From the NCBI RefSeq assembly GCF_016127315.1, contig NZ_CP065997.1:1922001-1986000 (forward strand): 64,000 nucleotides of DNA. The letters run 5' to 3'. The notes under the pieces are model-generated. The model did not search any database, was not told the DNA's origin, and saw only the letters and a list, made by a program, of their open reading frames with translations. Both the position numbers and the translations under genes were made by a program. Positions 34,595-43,421 of this stretch are shown here, piece after piece. This stretch comes from Achromobacter deleyi. Lineage in GTDB: Bacteria; Pseudomonadota; Gammaproteobacteria; Burkholderiales; Burkholderiaceae_B. Numbering within the stretch: position 1 is the first letter of the stretch; every line of letters begins with the position of its first letter.

Positions 34595-34613
34595 GGGCAA
34601 GGTCTCCTGCGGG

Positions 34614-36080
34614 TCAGAGTTGGTTTTCCAGGGCTTCGACGATATGCCGCAGCACTTGAAGGCGAGCGTAGCGCTTGTCGTTGGCCGACACCAGGTGCCA
34701 CGGCGCGTGCTGGACGTCGGTGCGGGTCAGCATCTCGTTGGTGGCGGCGGCGTATTCCTTCCATTTGTCGCGGTTGCGCCAGTCATCGGGCGTGATCTTG
34801 AAGTTCTTGAAGGGCGATTTCTCGCGATCCTTGAAGCGCTCGAGCTGCACGTCGGCAGTGATGGCGAGCCAGAACTTCAGCACCAGCGCGCCGCTGCCGG
34901 CCAGTTGCGCCTCGAAGTCGTTGATCTCGGCGTAGGCGCGGCGCCAGTGGGCCGGCGGGGTGATTTTCTCGACGCGCTCGACCAGCACCCGGCCATACCA
35001 GGAGCGGTCGAAGATGGCGATGCGGCCCTGGCGCGGGACATGGCGCCAGAAGCGCCACAGGTAAGGGCGCGACAGCTCGTAGCTGTTGGGCGCGGCCACC
35101 GGGGTGATGTCGAACTGGCGCGCGTCCAGCGCATGCGTGATGCGGCGGATGGCGCCGCCCTTGCCGGCGGCGTCCTGGCCTTCGAACACCAGCACCAGCG
35201 AGCGTTCCTGGAATTTCCTGGAGCGGGCGGCGCGCGCCAGGCGTCCCTGCAGCAGGCCCAGTTCGGATTCATAATCCTCGCGGTCGAGCTTGGCGTCGTA
35301 GTCGAGCTGGCCGAGGCGGTCGAGGATGCGGGCGGGGCCGGTATGGGCCACGAACGACGCCGGGATGCGCGGCACGCGGTGCTGGCGCATGGCGGCCAGC
35401 ACGGCCTCGGCGGTGCGCGCGGCGCGCATGTTCTCGTCGGCGCTGGGGATCACCACCCACGGCGCATGGCCGCTGTCGGTATGGTTGATGACGACCTGGC
35501 CGCCGTTGCGGATACGGTCGTACTTCTTGTAGACCTTGAGGTCGACCGGGCTGACCTGCCACGAGGTTTCCGGGCTGGCCAGCAGCCGCTTGGCGCGTGC
35601 GCGCTGGGCGTCCGACGACAGGTGGAACCAGAGCTTGAGGATCTGTACGCCCTCGGCGGCCAGCATGGCCTCGAAGCGGCGGATGGCCACCGACTGGGCC
35701 TCGATGCTGTCCTGGTTGGGATGCTTGCGCGCCGCCTCGAGGATCAGCGGCGTGTACCAGGAGCCGAAGACGATGCCGGTGCTGCCCTTGGGCGGCAGGT
35801 CTTTCCAGTAGCGCCACATGGGCGGACGCTCGAGCTCGTCGCCTTCCGGCGGACCATAGGCCAGCGTCTTGATGTGGCGCGGGTCCATCCATTCGTTGAG
35901 CAGGTTGACCGTGGCGCCCTTGCCGGCGCCGTCGATGCCGGCCACCACCACCAGCAGGGATTTCTCGGCCTTCTGCAGCCGCTGGTACTGCGCGTTCAGC
36001 AGCGCGACGCGCAGCTTGGCTTCCAGCGGTTTGAAGGCTTCCTTGGTCAGGACTGGGTCGGCTTCGGCTTCGGCGAACAT
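34614..36080 (-). CDS. pap: Tandem-domain polyphosphate kinase 2 family protein (polyphosphate:AMP phosphotransferase)
   Basis: The 488-residue product contains two PPK2 domains. Each has a Walker A: VAGIDGAGKGATVN near residue 50 and FEGQDAAGKGGAIRR near residue 300. The second domain also has a clean Walker-B-like FDRSWYGRVLVERV, while the first shows FGSWYTPLILEAA in that place. The two-domain (class II) enzymes convert AMP to ADP with polyphosphate, and the altered first site suggests that only the second domain is catalytic, as in characterised members. ATG 36080 is the start. It is followed by the GNAT and HIT genes on the same strand. Confidence 0.9.
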   Translation of the reverse strand: MFAEAEADPVLTKEAFKPLEAKLRVALLNAQYQRLQKAEKSLLVVVAGIDGAGKGATVNLLNEWMDPRHIKTLAYGPPEGDELERPPMWRYWKDLPPKGSTGIVFGSWYTPLILEAARKHPNQDSIEAQSVAIRRFEAMLAAEGVQILKLWFHLSSDAQRARAKRLLASPETSWQVSPVDLKVYKKYDRIRNGGQVVINHTDSGHAPWVVIPSADENMRAARTAEAVLAAMRQHRVPRIPASFVAHTGPARILDRLGQLDYDAKLDREDYESELGLLQGRLARAARSRKFQERSLVLVFEGQDAAGKGGAIRRITHALDARQFDITPVAAPNSYELSRPYLWRFWRHVPRQGRIAIFDRSWYGRVLVERVEKITPPAHWRRAYAEINDFEAQLAGSGALVLKFWLAITADVQLERFKDREKSPFKNFKITPDDWRNRDKWKEYAAATNEMLTRTDVQHAPWHLVSANDKRYARLQVLRHIVEALENQL

Positions 36081-36178
36081 AGGGTTCCGTTGGATCGGCG
36101 ATCTTGTGACCGGCCGATCTTGCGGGATATCCCGGCGGCGCGCAAGTGCGCGGCCGGGGGAACCCTGGCGGGCGCCCG

Positions 36179-37042
36179 CTACAGGGCGTCGACGGGGATC
36201 TTCAGGTAGCGCACGCCGTTGTCTTCCGGCGGCGGGAAGTGGCCGGCGCGGATGTTGACCTGGATGGCCGGCAGGATCAGCGTGGGCATCGACAGGGTGG
36301 CGTCGCGCCGCGTGCGCATGGCGACGAAGTCGTCTTCCGTGATGCCGTCGCGCACGTGGATGTTGGCGCGGCGCTGCTCGGCCACGGTGGTCTGCCAGGC
36401 GGCGTCGCGGCCGGCGGGCGGATAGTCGTGGCACATGTAGAGGCGGGTGTCGTCCGGCAGGCTCAGCAGCTGGCGGATGGAGCGGAACAGTTGGTGGGCG
36501 TCGCCGCCGGGAAAGTCGCAGCGGGCGGTGCCGACGTCGGGCATAAACAGGGTGTCGCCGACGAAGACGGCGTCGCCGATGCGGTAGGCCATGTCGGCGG
36601 GGGTGTGGCCGGGCACGTGCATGGCGCTGGCCGTGAGCGCGCCGATCGAGAACGTTTCGCCGTCGGCGAACAGGCGGCCGAACTGCGAGCCGTCGAGCTG
36701 GAACTGCGGCTCGAGGTTGAAGATCTTCTTGAATACGCCCTGCACGGTGCGGATGCTCTGGCCGATGGCGATGACGCCGCCCAGCTGGCGTTGCAGGTAG
36801 GGGGCGGCCGAGAGGTGGTCGGCGTGCGCGTGGGTTTCCAGCAGCCATTCGGTGCGCAGGCCGTGTTCACGGACGTAGGCGGCCACCCGGTCGGCGCTGG
36901 CGGTGCTGGTGCGGCCGGACTTGGGATCGTAGTCCAGCACCGAGTCGATGATGGCACAGGCGCCGCCGGGCGCGGGTTCGTGCACCACGTAGGTGACGGT
37001 GGCGGTGGCCGGGTCGAAAAAGGCTTGGATCTGCGGGGTCAT
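36179..37042 (-). CDS. blh: MBL-fold persulfide dioxygenase-like hydrolase (Blh type)
   Basis: The 287-residue metallo-beta-lactamase-fold protein shows the metal motif THAHADHL near residue 63, the HVPGHTPADM histidine, GDTLFMPDVGTARCDF with the bridging Asp, and a downstream CHDY histidine. This matches the ETHE1-like/Blh proteins that oxidise glutathione persulfide to sulfite. ATG 37042 is preferred over the upstream GTG-like extension. It is divergent from a BigR-type regulator, the classical bigR/blh arrangement, so expression should be released when the regulator meets sulfide or persulfide. A plain glyoxalase-II-like role is less likely. Confidence 0.9.
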   Translation of the reverse strand: MTPQIQAFFDPATATVTYVVHEPAPGGACAIIDSVLDYDPKSGRTSTASADRVAAYVREHGLRTEWLLETHAHADHLSAAPYLQRQLGGVIAIGQSIRTVQGVFKKIFNLEPQFQLDGSQFGRLFADGETFSIGALTASAMHVPGHTPADMAYRIGDAVFVGDTLFMPDVGTARCDFPGGDAHQLFRSIRQLLSLPDDTRLYMCHDYPPAGRDAAWQTTVAEQRRANIHVRDGITEDDFVAMRTRRDATLSMPTLILPAIQVNIRAGHFPPPEDNGVRYLKIPVDAL

Positions 37043-37082
37043 GGGCGGTTGCCTCGGGCGTGCGACGGCTGTGCGCACGAAA

Positions 37083-37107
37083 CAATATATGTATTTGAAT
37101 AATATTG
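37083..37107. promoter_or_regulatory. Putative BigR operator between blh and bigR
   Basis: A 25-base AT-rich imperfect palindrome with CAATAT and ATATTG ends lies between the two divergent starts, in an otherwise GC-rich region. ArsR-type BigR regulators bind AT-rich palindromes of this sort in the shared promoter, repressing both genes. The reading rests on position and symmetry. Confidence 0.6.
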
Positions 37108-37168
37108 TTGGATAGTTTATCCGTCAATATAATGATCAAGTCCTGTCCGGCCGATTGATTCTCATCAA

Positions 37169-37507
37169 ATGCTTACTGCCCTGAACGAATGCGAAGTCGC
37201 CGCCCTGCGCGAATCCGCCTCCCAGGCCTGCGCGCTGCTCAAGGCGCTGGCCAATGAAGACCGGCTGCTGCTGCTGTGCCAACTGGTGCAGGGCGAGCGC
37301 AACGTCGGTGAACTGGAATCCCTGACCGGCATCCGCCAGCCGACCCTGTCGCAGCAGCTGGGCGTGCTGCGCGACGAAGGCCTGGTGAGCACGCGGCGCC
37401 AGGGCAAGTACGTGTACTACCAACTGGCCAGCTTCGAGGTCAACCAGGTCATGAAAACCCTGTCCAGCCTGTATTGCGGCCGCGCCATGGCGGCGCTCGC
37501 ATCATGA
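37169..37507 (+). CDS. bigR: ArsR-family sulfide/persulfide sensor repressor, BigR type
   Basis: The 112-residue winged-helix protein has an N-terminal Cys (QACALLKALANEDR), Cys in LLLLCQLVQGERN (about residue 42) and Cys near the end (SLYCGRAM, about residue 103). The last two match the cysteine pair that in BigR/SqrR forms a disulfide or polysulfide bridge on reaction with persulfides. The recognition helix is within RQPTLSQQLGVLRDEGLVSTRRQGKYVYY. The stop overlaps the next ATG (ATGA). It should repress itself, blh and the transporter/oxidoreductase operon. Confidence 0.93.
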   Translation: MLTALNECEVAALRESASQACALLKALANEDRLLLLCQLVQGERNVGELESLTGIRQPTLSQQLGVLRDEGLVSTRRQGKYVYYQLASFEVNQVMKTLSSLYCGRAMAALAS

Positions 37508-37932
37508 TTGACTGGCCTGCTTTCACGCCCTGGAGCGCGGTTGCCGGCGGCGCGCTGATCGGCGCCGCCGTCGTGCTGCTCATGCTGGGCGCGGGCCGCA
37601 TCGCCGGCATCAGCGGCATCCTGGGCGGCTTGCTGCCGCCCGATCGCCACAGCGGCTGGCGGCTGGCATTCCTGGCGGGGCTGTGCGTCTCGCCCTGGCT
37701 GTACCGCATGGCCGCCGCCTTGCCGCCCATCACGGTGGACGCGGGCACGGGCCGGCTGATCGTCGCGGGCCTGCTGGTGGGCATCGGCACGCGCTTTGCC
37801 TCGGGCTGCACCAGCGGTCATGGCGTGTGCGGCCTGGCGCGCGGATCGCGCCGCTCGCTGGTGGCGACCGCGCTGTTCATGGCGGCCGGGTTCGTCACGG
37901 TCTACGTCGTGCGCCACGCGATCGGAGGCTGA
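37504..37932 (+). CDS. pmpA: YeeE/YedE-type sulfur transporter, half-size subunit A
   Basis: The 142-residue protein is about half the length of full TsuA/YeeE transporters and has four hydrophobic spans. The family signature GTRFASGCTSGHGVCGLARGS, with conserved cysteines, is visible near residues 95-115. Together with the next gene it would form one complete transporter for thiosulfate or sulfide-derived compounds. It overlaps bigR by 4 bases and is followed one base later by subunit B. The transported species is inferred from the family. Confidence 0.88.
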   Translation: MIDWPAFTPWSAVAGGALIGAAVVLLMLGAGRIAGISGILGGLLPPDRHSGWRLAFLAGLCVSPWLYRMAAALPPITVDAGTGRLIVAGLLVGIGTRFASGCTSGHGVCGLARGSRRSLVATALFMAAGFVTVYVVRHAIGG

Positions 37933-37933
37933 C

Positions 37934-38371
37934 ATGATCGCCGGATTCGCCTTCATCGCGGGACTGGTGTTCGGCCTGGGCCTGATCGTGTCCGGCATGG
38001 CCAACCCGGCCAAGGTGCTGGGCTTTCTCGATCTGGCGGGGCCGTGGGATCCGTCGCTGGCGCTGGTCATGGGCGGCGCGCTGGCCGTGACCGCCGTGGG
38101 CTTCGCGTGGTTGCGGCGGCGCGGCGCCAGCGTCTCGGGCGCGCCGCTGCAGTGGCCCACGGCCACGCGCATCGATCCGCGCCTGGCGCTGGGCAGCCTG
38201 ACGTTCGGCGCGGGCTGGGGCCTGGCGGGCTTCTGCCCGGGGCCGGCCCTGGTCGCGGCGGCGGCCGGCGTGCGCGAAGCGCTGATCTTCGTGGCCGCCA
38301 TGGCGGCGGGCATGGCGCTGTTTTCGATCATTCAACATTTCAATCGCCGGCCCCCGCGGACCGGTTCATAA
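37934..38371 (+). CDS. pmpB: YeeE/YedE-type sulfur transporter, half-size subunit B
   Basis: The 145-residue, four-span partner of the preceding gene. It carries GLIVSGMANPAKVLGFLDLAG near the N terminus and TFGAGWGLAGFCPGPALVAAA near residue 95, the second half of the family signature with its Cys. The gene starts one base after the end of subunit A and is followed 13 bases on by the sulfide:quinone oxidoreductase-like gene, so it belongs to the bigR operon. Confidence 0.88.
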   Translation: MIAGFAFIAGLVFGLGLIVSGMANPAKVLGFLDLAGPWDPSLALVMGGALAVTAVGFAWLRRRGASVSGAPLQWPTATRIDPRLALGSLTFGAGWGLAGFCPGPALVAAAAGVREALIFVAAMAAGMALFSIIQHFNRRPPRTGS

Positions 38372-38384
38372 CCGGGAGACAAGC

Positions 38385-39623
38385 ATGCAGACGGCAGCAC
38401 AGGCGCAGCGCGATTTCGACGTGGTGGTGGTAGGGGGCGGCTCGGCGGGCATCGGCGTGACCGCCAGCCTCTTGCGCCGCCGTCCGGACCTGCGCATCGC
38501 GGTCATCGAGCCCAGCGACAAACACTACTACCAGCCGGCCTGGACGCTGGTGGGCGGGGGCGCGTTCGACATCGCCAAGACGGTGCGGCCGACCCGCTCG
38601 GTGATGCCGGGCCGCGCCACCTGGCTGCAGGCCGCGGCGGCCGGCTTCGAGCCCGAGGCCAACCAGGTACGGCTGGCCGACGGCAGCGCGGTCAGCTACC
38701 AGCAATTGATCGTGTGCCCGGGCCTGCGCCTGGCCTGGGACAAGGTGGACGGCCTGTCGGAAACGCTGGGCCGCAACGGCGTCAGCTCCAACTACCGCTT
38801 CGACCTGGCGCCCTACACCTGGGAACTGGTGCGCGGCCTGAAAGGCGGCAAGGCGCTGTTCACGCAACCGGCCATGCCGATCAAGTGCGCTGGCGCGCCG
38901 CAGAAGGCCATGTACCTGGCCTGCGACCACTGGCGCCGCGGCGGCGTGCTGGATCGCATTGACGTCGAATTCGACCTGGCCGGCGCGGTGCTGTTCGGCG
39001 TGCCGACCTTCGTGCCGCCGTTGATGCGCTACGTCGAAAGCTACGGCATCGGGCTGGCCTTCAATTCGGCGCTGGTGGCGGTCGATGGCCCGGCGCGCAA
39101 GGCGTGGTTCGATGTGAAGGATGCCGAGGGCGCGGTCACGCGCGTCGAGAAATCGTTCGACATGCTGCACGCGGTGCCGCCGCAGGTGCCGCACGATCTC
39201 CTGCGCCAGAGCGCGCTGGCGGACGCGGCGGGCTGGTGCGAGGTCGACCCGGCCACGCTGCGTCACGTGCGCCACGACAATATCTTCGGGCTGGGCGACG
39301 GCATCAGCACCACCAACGCCAAGACCGCGGCGGCGGCGCGCAAGCAGATCGTCACGGTGGCCGAGAACCTGCTGGCGGTGCGCGAGGGCCATGCGCTGCC
39401 GGTCACGTACGACGGCTACGGTTCCTGCCCGCTGACGGTCGAGCGCGGCCGCATCGTGCTGGCCGAGTTCGGCTATGGCGGCAAGCTGCTGCCCACCTTC
39501 CCGCTGGATCCGACCGTGCCGCGCAAGAGCGCGTGGTTCCTGAAGGCGACGATGCTGCCGTGGATCTACTGGAACGGCATGCTCAAGGGCCGCGAATGGC
39601 TGGCCCGCCCGCTGGGCAACTGA
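38385..39623 (+). CDS. sqr: Sulfide:quinone oxidoreductase-like flavoprotein
   Basis: The 412-residue product has an N-terminal FAD motif (VVVVGGGSAGIGVTASLLRRR), the segment DKHYYQPAWTLVGGG typical of SQR, and further on IFGLGDGISTTNAKTAAAARKQ binding the flavin, followed by YDGYGSCPLTVERGR with a conserved cysteine. It should oxidise sulfide to persulfide and pass electrons to quinone; the persulfide is then handled by the MBL-fold protein encoded divergently. It resembles the SQR-like group of Bordetella and eukaryotes more than the three-cysteine bacterial group. It is the last gene before a strong hairpin terminator. Confidence 0.9.
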   Translation: MQTAAQAQRDFDVVVVGGGSAGIGVTASLLRRRPDLRIAVIEPSDKHYYQPAWTLVGGGAFDIAKTVRPTRSVMPGRATWLQAAAAGFEPEANQVRLADGSAVSYQQLIVCPGLRLAWDKVDGLSETLGRNGVSSNYRFDLAPYTWELVRGLKGGKALFTQPAMPIKCAGAPQKAMYLACDHWRRGGVLDRIDVEFDLAGAVLFGVPTFVPPLMRYVESYGIGLAFNSALVAVDGPARKAWFDVKDAEGAVTRVEKSFDMLHAVPPQVPHDLLRQSALADAAGWCEVDPATLRHVRHDNIFGLGDGISTTNAKTAAAARKQIVTVAENLLAVREGHALPVTYDGYGSCPLTVERGRIVLAEFGYGGKLLPTFPLDPTVPRKSAWFLKATMLPWIYWNGMLKGREWLARPLGN

Positions 39624-39650
39624 GCCCGTCGCGTCAAGAGAGGCGGTGCC

Positions 39651-39690
39651 GCGCCCGGGCTTTGCCGGTCCCGGGCGCGCGCCTTTCTTC
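39651..39690 (+). terminator. Terminator-like hairpin between convergent sqr and PaaK-like genes
   Basis: GCGCCCGGG (39651-39659) pairs with CCCGGGCGC (39670-39678) around a ten-base loop, followed by a pyrimidine run (CTTTCTTCTTCTT). It lies 28 bases past the sqr stop and could terminate the sulfide operon. Confidence 0.7.
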
Positions 39691-39702
39691 TTCTTATCCT
39701 TC

Positions 39703-40971
39703 TTATTCGTAGGTGCGGATGTCGTCGATGACCTTGCCGTCGTTCGGCAGGGCGCCGGCCTCGGCCCATTCGACGTCGCTGCGCAGCTTGGTCACGTCGC
39801 GCACCGATTCGGCGATGCGGGCGCCCAGGTCTTCGCCGCGCACGCGCGACTCCACCCGCAGCACCATCTTGTCCGACCCGGTGGTGCCGCTGATCACCAG
39901 CCGCGCCCGCAGGATTTCGGGATGGCGGCGCACCACGTCGGCCACCTGCGAGGGATGCACGAACATGCCGCGCACCTTGGTGGTCTGGTCGGCGCGTCCC
40001 ATCCAGCCCTTGATGCGGGTGTTGGTGCGGCCGCAGGGCGAGATGCCGGGCATGACCGCCGACAGGTCGCCGGTGCCGAAGCGCACCAGCGGGTAGTCGG
40101 GGTTCAACGTGGTGACCACGACTTCGCCGACTTCGCCGTCGGGCACGGGTTCGCCGGTGCCGGGGCGCACGATCTCGACGATGATGTCCTCGCCCAGCAC
40201 CAGGCCCTGGCGGGCCGGCGTCTCGAACGCGATCATGCCGAGGTCGGCGCTGCCATAGGCCTGGTAGCCCTCGATGCCGCGCGCCGCCAGCCAGTCGCGC
40301 AGCGAGGGCGGGAAGGCTTCGCCGGACACCAGGGCGCGGCGCAGCGAATCCAGTTTCACGCCGAGCTCGTCGGCCTTTTCCAGGATGATCTTCAGGAAGC
40401 TGGGCGTGCCGGTGTAGCCGCTGGGCCCCAGGTCCTGGATGGCGCGCACCTGCTGTTCGGTCTGGCCGGTGCCGCCGGGGAAGACGGTGCAGCCCACGGC
40501 GTGCGCGGCGGTCTCCATCATCGAGCCGGCCGGCGTGAAGTGGTAGGAAAAGCAGTTGTAGGCCAGCTCGCCGGCGCGGAACCCGGCGGCGTATAGCGCG
40601 CGGGCAAAGCGCCAGTAGTCGGCGCGCGCGCTTTCGGGTTCATAGATCGGGCCGGGCGAGGCGAACACGCGCATGGCTTGGCCCCAGCCGATGGCCGAGA
40701 AGCCGCCGAAGGCCTTCTGCGCGCCGGCGGGTTGCGCGGCCTGCTCGCGGCTGTGCTGCTGGCGTTCCAGCAGTTCGTGCTTGCGCAGCACCGGCAGGCG
40801 CGCAAGCGCCGCGCGCGACGTGACCGTGGCGGGGTCGATGCCGCGCAGCTGCTCGGCAATGGCCGGCGCGCCGGCGATGGCGCGGGCGATGGCGCCGGGC
40901 AGGGCCGCCATCAGCTCGCGCTCGCGTTGCTCGGGCGCTCGGGTTTCCAGGACATCGAAAAACTCGGACAT
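39703..40971 (-). CDS. Phenylacetate-CoA ligase family protein (PaaK-like)
   Basis: The 422-residue adenylate-forming enzyme belongs to the PaaK family: YNCFSYHFTPAGSMMETAAHAVGCTVFPGGTG (about 138-170), the YTGTPSFLKIILEKAD segment, GYQAYGSADLGMIAFETP and the hinge RGRADQTTK-like MGRADQTTKVRGMFVHPSQV are characteristic. It should join an aromatic or other carboxylic acid to CoA with ATP. It is the last gene of a minus-strand cluster with a liv-type ABC transporter and a second, long-chain-type CoA ligase. The true substrate may differ from phenylacetate. Confidence 0.88.
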   Translation of the reverse strand: MSEFFDVLETRAPEQRERELMAALPGAIARAIAGAPAIAEQLRGIDPATVTSRAALARLPVLRKHELLERQQHSREQAAQPAGAQKAFGGFSAIGWGQAMRVFASPGPIYEPESARADYWRFARALYAAGFRAGELAYNCFSYHFTPAGSMMETAAHAVGCTVFPGGTGQTEQQVRAIQDLGPSGYTGTPSFLKIILEKADELGVKLDSLRRALVSGEAFPPSLRDWLAARGIEGYQAYGSADLGMIAFETPARQGLVLGEDIIVEIVRPGTGEPVPDGEVGEVVVTTLNPDYPLVRFGTGDLSAVMPGISPCGRTNTRIKGWMGRADQTTKVRGMFVHPSQVADVVRRHPEILRARLVISGTTGSDKMVLRVESRVRGEDLGARIAESVRDVTKLRSDVEWAEAGALPNDGKVIDDIRTYE

Positions 40972-41053
40972 GGGATCGCACCCTCTCGTGTGCCGTACTG
41001 CGGTGTCGTTGCCGGCGGCGAGCCGGACCGCGCCGGCGTCGCCGCTCCAGGGA

Positions 41054-41896
41054 TCAGGCCAGCCAGCGTTTGCGGCGGCGGTAGAACTTGTTGTCGCGGA
41101 AACTCTTGCGCTCGCCGCTGGAAATGCCCAGATAGAACTCCTTGACGTCCTCGTTCTGGGCCAGGTCCTTGGCGGCGCCGTCCATCATCACGCGGCCGTT
41201 CTCCAGGATGTAGCCGTAGTCGGCGTAGCGCAGCGCGATGTTGGTGTTCTGCTCAGCCAGCAGGAAGCTGACGCGCTCGCGCTGGTTCAGGTCGCGCACG
41301 ATCTCGAAGATCTCCTCGACGATCTGCGGCGCCAGTCCCATGGACGGCTCGTCCAGCAGGATCATGTTGGGGTTGGCCATCAGCGCGCGGCCGATGGCGG
41401 TCATCTGTTGTTCGCCGCCCGAGGTATAGCCGGCCTGGCTGGACCGGCGCTGCTTCAGGCGCGGGAAATACTGGTAGACGCGCTCCAGCGCCGCGCTGGT
41501 GTCGCCGCGGCCGAGGTCGCGGGTGTAGGCGCCGGTCAGCAGGTTCTCTTCGATGGTGAGGTGGGCGAAGCAATGGCGGCCCTCCATCACCTGCACCACG
41601 CCGCGCTTGACCAGTTCGGCCGGCGACAGCTTCTCGATGCGCTGGTCGCGGTACTGGATGTGGCCCTTGGTGACGTCGCCGCGCTCGCCCTTGAGCAGGT
41701 TCGAGATGGCGCGCAACGTGGTGGTCTTGCCGGCGCCGTTGGCGCCCAGCAGGGCCACGATCCTGCCTTCCGGCACCTGCAGGGAAACGCCCTTGAGCAC
41801 CAGGATGACGTGGTTGTAGATCACCTCGATGCCGTTCACATCGAGCAGCACCTTGGGGGTGTCGGCGGTAGTAGCGGTAGTCGTTGCTGCGGTCAT
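41054..41896 (-). CDS. livF: Branched-chain-type ABC transporter ATPase (LivF) of cluster 1
   Basis: The 280-residue ATPase has Walker A LLGANGAGKTTTLRAIS, the Q-loop region QVMEGRHCFAHLT, signature SGGEQQMTAIGRALM and Walker B MILLDEPSMGLAP. The N-terminal 15 residues are a Thr/Ala-rich extension (ATTTATTADTP); the C terminus is unusually long and basic (FRDNKFYRRRKRWLA). ATG 41896 is used. It lies between the substrate-binding protein gene and the PaaK-like gene. Confidence 0.92.
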   Translation of the reverse strand: MTAATTTATTADTPKVLLDVNGIEVIYNHVILVLKGVSLQVPEGRIVALLGANGAGKTTTLRAISNLLKGERGDVTKGHIQYRDQRIEKLSPAELVKRGVVQVMEGRHCFAHLTIEENLLTGAYTRDLGRGDTSAALERVYQYFPRLKQRRSSQAGYTSGGEQQMTAIGRALMANPNMILLDEPSMGLAPQIVEEIFEIVRDLNQRERVSFLLAEQNTNIALRYADYGYILENGRVMMDGAAKDLAQNEDVKEFYLGISSGERKSFRDNKFYRRRKRWLA

Positions 41897-41954
41897 GGCG
41901 GTTCCTGCGGCTTGGTGGCGGCCGACGCCATGGGGCGCCGGCCGCCGGTTCACA

Positions 41955-43289
41955 TCAGTTCTCGCAAGTGCGGGGCGTGATGTTCTTTTCCTTGGCGTAC
42001 TTCGCCGCGGCTTCCTTCACCATCGGGTCCAGCAGGGTCTTGTCGGCCTGGTACCAGTCCGAGGCGACCTTGAACTTGGCGCCGTCCCACTGCACGATGC
42101 GGGCCCAGTCGTCACCCTTGTGGTTGCTGCACGAGGTCTTGACCGGGCGCATGATCTGGCCGAAACCCAGCTGGTTCAGGCGTTCCTGCGTCAGGTTCAG
42201 GTTCTCGAAGCCCCAGCGCACCTGTTCGGGGGTGAGCGCCTTGCCCTTGCCGAACTTTTCCTGCGCGGTGCGGATCGCTTCGACCTGCAGCATCGAGATC
42301 ATCATGCCGCGGGTGTGGGCGATGGTGCCGAGCGTGGTCTTGCCGGTCTTGTCCGAGCCCTGGCCCTTGTCGTAGACGTACTTCTTCAGATCGTCATAGA
42401 CCTTGTCGTGCTCGGCGCCGCTGTTGTGCACGGTGATGGCGTTGTAGCCCTTGGCGACATCGCCCAGGTCCTTCACGTCGCCTTCGGAGCCGGCCCACCA
42501 GATCGCGTACATCTTGTCGCGCGGGTAGCCGCTGGCCTGGGCTTCGCGGATGGCGGTGGGCGTCATGATGCCCGCGCTCCACAGCAGCACGTAGGCCGGA
42601 CGGGCCTGGCGGATCTGCAGCCAGGTGGACTTCTGTTCCACGCCGGGGGCGGTCACCGGATACAGCAGCAGCTCGAAGCCTTCCTTGGCGGCGCGCTTCT
42701 GCAGCAGCGGGATCGGTTCCTTGCCGTAGGGCGAGTCGTGGTAGACCAGGGCGATCTTCTTGCCCTTGAGCTTGTCCATGCCGCCTTCTTTCTTGGCGAT
42801 GTCCTGGATCATCACGTCGGCGGCGGTCCAGTAGGTGCCCAGCAGCGGGAAGTTCCACTCGAACACGCTGCCGTCGACCGATTGCGACAGGCCGTAGCCC
42901 ATCGTCTCGACCGGCACCTTGTCGACCATGGCCTTGTCGCTGACCGCGAAGGTGATGCCGGTCGATTGCGTGTCGAAGCCGGACGCGCCGGTACCCTTGC
43001 CCTTCAGGCGCTCGTAGCACTCCACGCCGCGGTCGGTGGCGTAGGCGGTTTCGCATTCCTCGTAGGTGATCTTGACGCCGTTGACGCCGCCGTCGCGCTC
43101 GTTGACCAGCTTCAGGTAGTCGAGCTTGCCGTCGGCCCAGGGAATGCCCAGCGGCGCGAACGACCCGGTCCGGTACACCAGCAACGGAACGAACTGCTCT
43201 TCCGCCGCCATTGCCGGCGTGGCCACGGCGCCGATGGCGCCGGCTGCGGCCACCAAGGCTGCCGCCAACTTCAGGTTAAGACGCTTCAT
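41955..43289 (-). CDS. livK: ABC transporter substrate-binding protein (type-1 fold) of cluster 1
   Basis: The 444-residue periplasmic protein has a signal peptide ending ATPAMAAEE. The mature part resembles long type-I binding proteins of the LivK/aromatic-acid group (FVPLLVYRTGSFAPLGIPWADGKLDYLKLVN, GKKIALVYHDSPYGKEP, AYVLLWSAGIMTPTAIREA). The second ATG (43287-43289) is chosen because GGAGG lies nine bases before it; the first ATG at 43295 is only three bases from that site. Cluster context with CoA ligases suggests an aromatic or other organic acid, not leucine. Confidence 0.9.
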   Translation of the reverse strand: MKRLNLKLAAALVAAAGAIGAVATPAMAAEEQFVPLLVYRTGSFAPLGIPWADGKLDYLKLVNERDGGVNGVKITYEECETAYATDRGVECYERLKGKGTGASGFDTQSTGITFAVSDKAMVDKVPVETMGYGLSQSVDGSVFEWNFPLLGTYWTAADVMIQDIAKKEGGMDKLKGKKIALVYHDSPYGKEPIPLLQKRAAKEGFELLLYPVTAPGVEQKSTWLQIRQARPAYVLLWSAGIMTPTAIREAQASGYPRDKMYAIWWAGSEGDVKDLGDVAKGYNAITVHNSGAEHDKVYDDLKKYVYDKGQGSDKTGKTTLGTIAHTRGMMISMLQVEAIRTAQEKFGKGKALTPEQVRWGFENLNLTQERLNQLGFGQIMRPVKTSCSNHKGDDWARIVQWDGAKFKVASDWYQADKTLLDPMVKEAAAKYAKEKNITPRTCEN

Positions 43290-43421
43290 CTCCATTTACC
43301 TCCTGCGTGGTGTTTGGGTCATAAACCCTCGGACACCGGGGTTGGCCCGGTCTTGAGCCGGGTATTCAGGATGTGGGCCACGGCGCTCGTGCCGCCGGGG
43401 CCCGCAGAAATCAATGCGAAA

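Noticed and set aside
37417..38331. A 304-codon frame opposite the pmpA/pmpB genes
   Set aside because: Both plus-strand genes have signature cysteine motifs and coupled starts; the antisense frame is low complexity.
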